Assembly: GCF_007489275.1 (NCBI RefSeq)
Contig: NZ_VLNR01000020.1
Location: forward strand, 21,562-85,561
Reading direction: 5' to 3'
Origin: Aquimarina algiphila
GTDB lineage: Bacteria; Bacteroidota; Bacteroidia; Flavobacteriales; Flavobacteriaceae
Length of the DNA: 64,000 bases
The notes under the pieces are model-generated. The model saw only the letters and a program-made list of their open reading frames with translations, made no database searches and had not been told where the DNA came from. This document shows, piece by piece, positions 62,190-64,000 of the stretch (its first letter is position 1; every line of letters starts with the position of its first letter). The position numbers and the translations under genes are program-made.

Positions 62190-62676
62190 AAAAACAAAAT
62201 TGATTAGTGGTGTTATTGTTATTATAGTCTTAGCAATGACACCACTTCTTTTTTATCTTTATAAAATTGTTCCCAAAGGAACTACTTCTTGGCAGTTCTT
62301 AACTTTTACTATGGAAACCAAAGGTTTTCGAAGTGTACAAATATTTATACATGCTTTCTTCACTAAATTCACTTTCGTATTATCATTTTCCGTTTGGTTT
62401 TTAACGTGTAAACATTGGTGGAAATGGGTATTATTAATACCATTAACAATGTTTTTGTTTCAATTAACGGGTGTTGTTAATCAAAATATTGAATATATAG
62501 ATGAGTATGATTTTTGGTATTCTCTCCCTGTAACTATACCTGTACTTGTTTTTTTAATAATCTTAAGAAATAGATTGAAATTTTATAATGACGCACTTGA
62601 CTTAAAGGAACAATTAGATAAAGAAATACTAGAATTAAAAAAGGAAAACTTAATAGAACAAAATAATATATCATAG
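62161..62676 (+). CDS. integral membrane protein, unknown function
   Basis: 171 residues; the ATG at 62161 is followed by another two codons later (MNMRFQ), and either could serve. Hydrophobic segments lie at about 14-34, 55-80, 86-106 and 120-138, followed by a soluble C-terminal coiled coil (LDLKEQLDKEILELKKEN). Aromatic residues are abundant (TCKHWWKWVLL, YDFWYSLP). No family is recognised. The start overlaps the small lipoprotein, and the next small gene begins 4 bp after the stop, so the three may be one unit. Confidence 0.68.
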   Translation: MNMRFQITDKKTKLISGVIVIIVLAMTPLLFYLYKIVPKGTTSWQFLTFTMETKGFRSVQIFIHAFFTKFTFVLSFSVWFLTCKHWWKWVLLIPLTMFLFQLTGVVNQNIEYIDEYDFWYSLPVTIPVLVFLIILRNRLKFYNDALDLKEQLDKEILELKKENLIEQNNIS

Positions 62677-62680
62677 TAAT

Positions 62681-62893
62681 ATGAATAAATGTAAAATAAT
62701 ACGAGAACTAAAAAGAGAAGTGGAGTACGTATTAAATAACCAAGACACTATGTCAAAATTTGAAAAAAAATCAAACCTTTTAAGAATAAGAAAAAAGTTA
62801 GTTGATATAATAATAAACCCTGAAAGTTGCTATAAATGTATTAATAAGTCCAAAGACTTAATGAAAGTGATTTCTGTAATATCTTTAAATTGA
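62681..62893 (+). CDS. hypothetical small basic protein
   Basis: 70 residues, highly basic and helical (IIRELKREVEYVLN, KFEKKSNLLRIRKKL), with a CYKC pair near residue 50. No family is recognised. It follows the membrane protein by 4 bp. Strong AT bias makes chance reading frames possible, so confidence is limited; the close spacing is the main support. Confidence 0.45.
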   Translation: MNKCKIIRELKREVEYVLNNQDTMSKFEKKSNLLRIRKKLVDIIINPESCYKCINKSKDLMKVISVISLN

Positions 62894-62968
62894 TTAATTT
62901 AGTAAATAGAAAGAAAGTTTTATTTCCTACCCTATAAACTTTCTTGAAATTGATATAAAGTATTAAGA

Positions 62969-63346
62969 CTACTTATTTTTTAGTTCCTCATCAATTTTCA
63001 GTAAAGTCTTAAACCCCTCTATTTGACATTTTAGCTCTTCTATAACTTCCTCATTTTTTTCAGCTTTTTCAAAAGCAATTTTAGCAAGTTTGCTATTTTC
63101 GTTAGTGTTTTTAATAGTCTTTAAATCCTTACTACTGTTTAAAAAAACATAATTAAGATCAAAACTCTCATGTTCGCATTTTGCGATAATAAGTGAATAG
63201 TCTAAGGAATTTCTTTTTTTCCAGCTCGAAATAGTATTCGCCTTAACCCCAAGATATTCAGAAAGGCTAAAATCGCTATCAATTTCTAACAGTTCCTTAA
63301 GTCTGTCTAAAATTAAAATCGCATTTTGTGATTTTATTTTTGTCAT
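62969..63346 (-). CDS. phage CI-type repressor with N-terminal helix-turn-helix
   Basis: 125 residues. The N-terminal part (about 8-70) fits the bacteriophage CI repressor HTH family: AILILDRLKELLEIDSDFSL, EYLGVKANTISSWKKRNSLD and IIAKCEHESFDLNYVF. The C-terminal part is a coiled coil (EKAEKNEEVIEELKCQIEGF), probably for oligomerisation; there is no peptidase domain of the LexA type. It diverges from a small HTH-like gene, with three copies of a 13-bp dyad in and around its own 5' region, so it is expected to regulate itself and the rightward genes. Confidence 0.85.
   Translation of the reverse strand: MTKIKSQNAILILDRLKELLEIDSDFSLSEYLGVKANTISSWKKRNSLDYSLIIAKCEHESFDLNYVFLNSSKDLKTIKNTNENSKLAKIAFEKAEKNEEVIEELKCQIEGFKTLLKIDEELKNK
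63174..63186. promoter_or_regulatory. repressor dyad O3 (inside repressor gene)
   Basis: TCGCATTTTGCGA is a perfect 5-3-5 dyad within the repressor coding region. It is the most symmetrical of three matching copies. Confidence 0.5.
63319..63331. promoter_or_regulatory. repressor dyad O1
   Basis: TCGCATTTTGTGA is a 5-3-5 dyad with one mismatch, in the first codons of the repressor and just upstream of the -33 element of the rightward promoter. Confidence 0.55.
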
Positions 63347-63370
63347 ATTCGCAAATTGTGATTATATTTG
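63339..63370 (+). promoter_or_regulatory. rightward promoter of the phage-like operon
   Basis: TTTG at 63339-63342, a 20-bp spacer and TATATTTG at 63363-63370 match the Bacteroidota promoter consensus at both elements. Transcription would start about 17 bp before the ATG at 63394. Dyad O2 lies inside the spacer. Confidence 0.7.
63349..63361. promoter_or_regulatory. repressor dyad O2, within the rightward promoter spacer
   Basis: TCGCAAATTGTGA has the same half-sites as O1 and sits between the -33 and -7 elements, where a bound repressor would block transcription. Confidence 0.6.
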
Positions 63371-63393
63371 TACCACTTAACTGGTGCAAAACT

Positions 63394-63627
63394 ATGAAAA
63401 AAAAAATAAACTCTTTCACGGAAAGTGAGATTAAAACACTGAAAGCCTGTATAAAAATTAGTTATGTAGGTCAAAAGTACGGGATAAGTAAAAAATCAAA
63501 TTATATATATCGCATTATGCGAAATGGAGTAAAAAATGAAAAATCAAAGGCTTATCAGTTTTTAACTGAATTAAGAAATACTCTAAATGAAATTGAATTA
63601 GTAAAGTCTGAAGGGGAAAACGCATGA
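63394..63627 (+). CDS. small HTH-like protein, first gene of the phage-like operon
   Basis: 77 residues from the ATG at 63394; a frame from 63328 runs through the repressor start and promoter and is rejected. The N-terminal SFTESEIKTLKACIKISYVG and QKYGISKKSNYIYRIMRNG suggest a helix-turn-helix, and the rest is helical. Its position, divergent from a CI-type repressor, corresponds to Cro or an early activator. The last four bases overlap the next gene (ATGA), so translation is coupled. Confidence 0.65.
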   Translation: MKKKINSFTESEIKTLKACIKISYVGQKYGISKKSNYIYRIMRNGVKNEKSKAYQFLTELRNTLNEIELVKSEGENA

Positions 63628-64000
63628 GATTTCAACAAGGTGACATATTAGTTAAGAACAATACTGTTTGGCTGAGCCAAAATCTTGTTGCTTCTATATG
63701 CGACCTTACTGAAAATTTTCATCGTGTAGTAAAAAACAAATACAAACAATCTGTCCAACCTTGTCACCGTCATCATAACATTTTACCAGACACCAAAAAA
63801 AGCTGGAGATGGGCAAAGATTAACCATGATTACTATTACGATTTAAAAAGAATACCTAACAGAAAACCAACAAATTACCGTGATCTGTTTGGTGATCCAG
63901 ATACACTTATACAATCTTACAAATTAGCTATGAGCAGTCAGGAAAGTAATTTACTTACTGCGGAGTTAACAAGCTTTGTAAATGAGCGATACAGCCACCA
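63624..64000 (+). CDS. phage-like early gene, partial (C-terminus outside window)
   Basis: The frame is open from the ATG at 63624 to the window edge, about 125 residues, starting MRFQQGDILVKNNTVWLSQN. Features are a tryptophan- and tyrosine-rich stretch (KKSWRWAKINHDYYYDLKRI) and then RKPTNYRDLFGD. The pattern recalls the N-terminal DNA-binding region of Mu-like transposases of Bacteroidota transposable phages, but this is a faint resemblance from memory and the catalytic part is outside the window. It is coupled to the preceding gene by an ATGA overlap. Confidence 0.6.
   Translation, partial: MRFQQGDILVKNNTVWLSQNLVASICDLTENFHRVVKNKYKQSVQPCHRHHNILPDTKKSWRWAKINHDYYYDLKRIPNRKPTNYRDLFGDPDTLIQSYKLAMSSQESNLLTAELTSFVNERYSH

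Noticed and set aside
1..64000. rRNA, tRNA, CRISPR array or complete insertion sequence
   Set aside because: None was recognised on reading both strands; without a covariance search, a small RNA or tRNA could still be missed.

Overview
The window reads as a chromosomal segment from a marine-type member of the Bacteroidota, most likely Flavobacteriaceae. The DNA is AT-rich, several promoters fit the Bacteroidota pattern (TTTG, about 20 nt, TAnnTTTG), and the gene families are typical of the group: GIN-domain protein, PorV-like barrel, 7TM-AraC regulator, HEIGH metalloprotease, secreted BNR protein and Flavobacteria-style extragenic palindromes. No rRNA, tRNA, CRISPR array or complete insertion sequence was seen.

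Region 1 (1-27989) is the most striking. On the minus strand, one apparent operon runs tolC-type outer membrane factor, HlyD/MacA-type adaptor, LolD/MacB-type ATPase, GIN-domain protein, then nine consecutive MacB/FtsX-type permeases (eight complete, the ninth cut by the window edge). There is a single ATPase gene for nine permeases. Divergent from tolC sits a sigma-54-type response regulator overlapping by 1 bp with a membrane histidine kinase. A weak sigma-54-like site and a dyad lie in the shared control region. Spacers between several permease genes are nearly identical and carry a hairpin whose arms vary in a pairing-preserving way, although the flanking proteins have diverged.

Region 2 (28.0-38.7 kb, plus 47.2 kb) carries much of heme biosynthesis: hemF, hemE, hemD, hemC and hemA on the minus strand, an AraC regulator divergent from hemA, hemH on the plus strand, and a HemJ-like gene 9 kb further on. 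Together they cover glutamyl-tRNA to glutamate-semialdehyde, then porphobilinogen to heme by the oxygen-dependent route; hemL and hemB are not in the window.

Region 3 (38.6-60.5 kb) is mixed: MATE exporter, ankyrin protein, degenerate Nudix/NTF2 fusion, GSDH-type dehydrogenase, 7TM-AraC regulator, large BNR-repeat protein, acetyltransferase, HEIGH protease, the yicC-gmk-nadD group, an AhpD-like/TetR pair with two matching palindromic operators, enoyl-CoA hydratase, NtrY-like kinase, double-ATPase peptide ABC protein, PorV-like protein and an S41 lipoprotein peptidase.

Region 4 (60.5-64.0 kb) looks accessory: a frameshifted outer-membrane-type pseudogene, a solitary AraC DNA-binding domain, 720 bp without genes, a small lipoprotein overlapping a membrane protein gene, then a phage-like switch (CI-type repressor, divergent small HTH-like gene, start of a further gene) with three copies of one dyad operator. 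The right end may be the beginning of a transposable prophage, but the window stops too early to tell.
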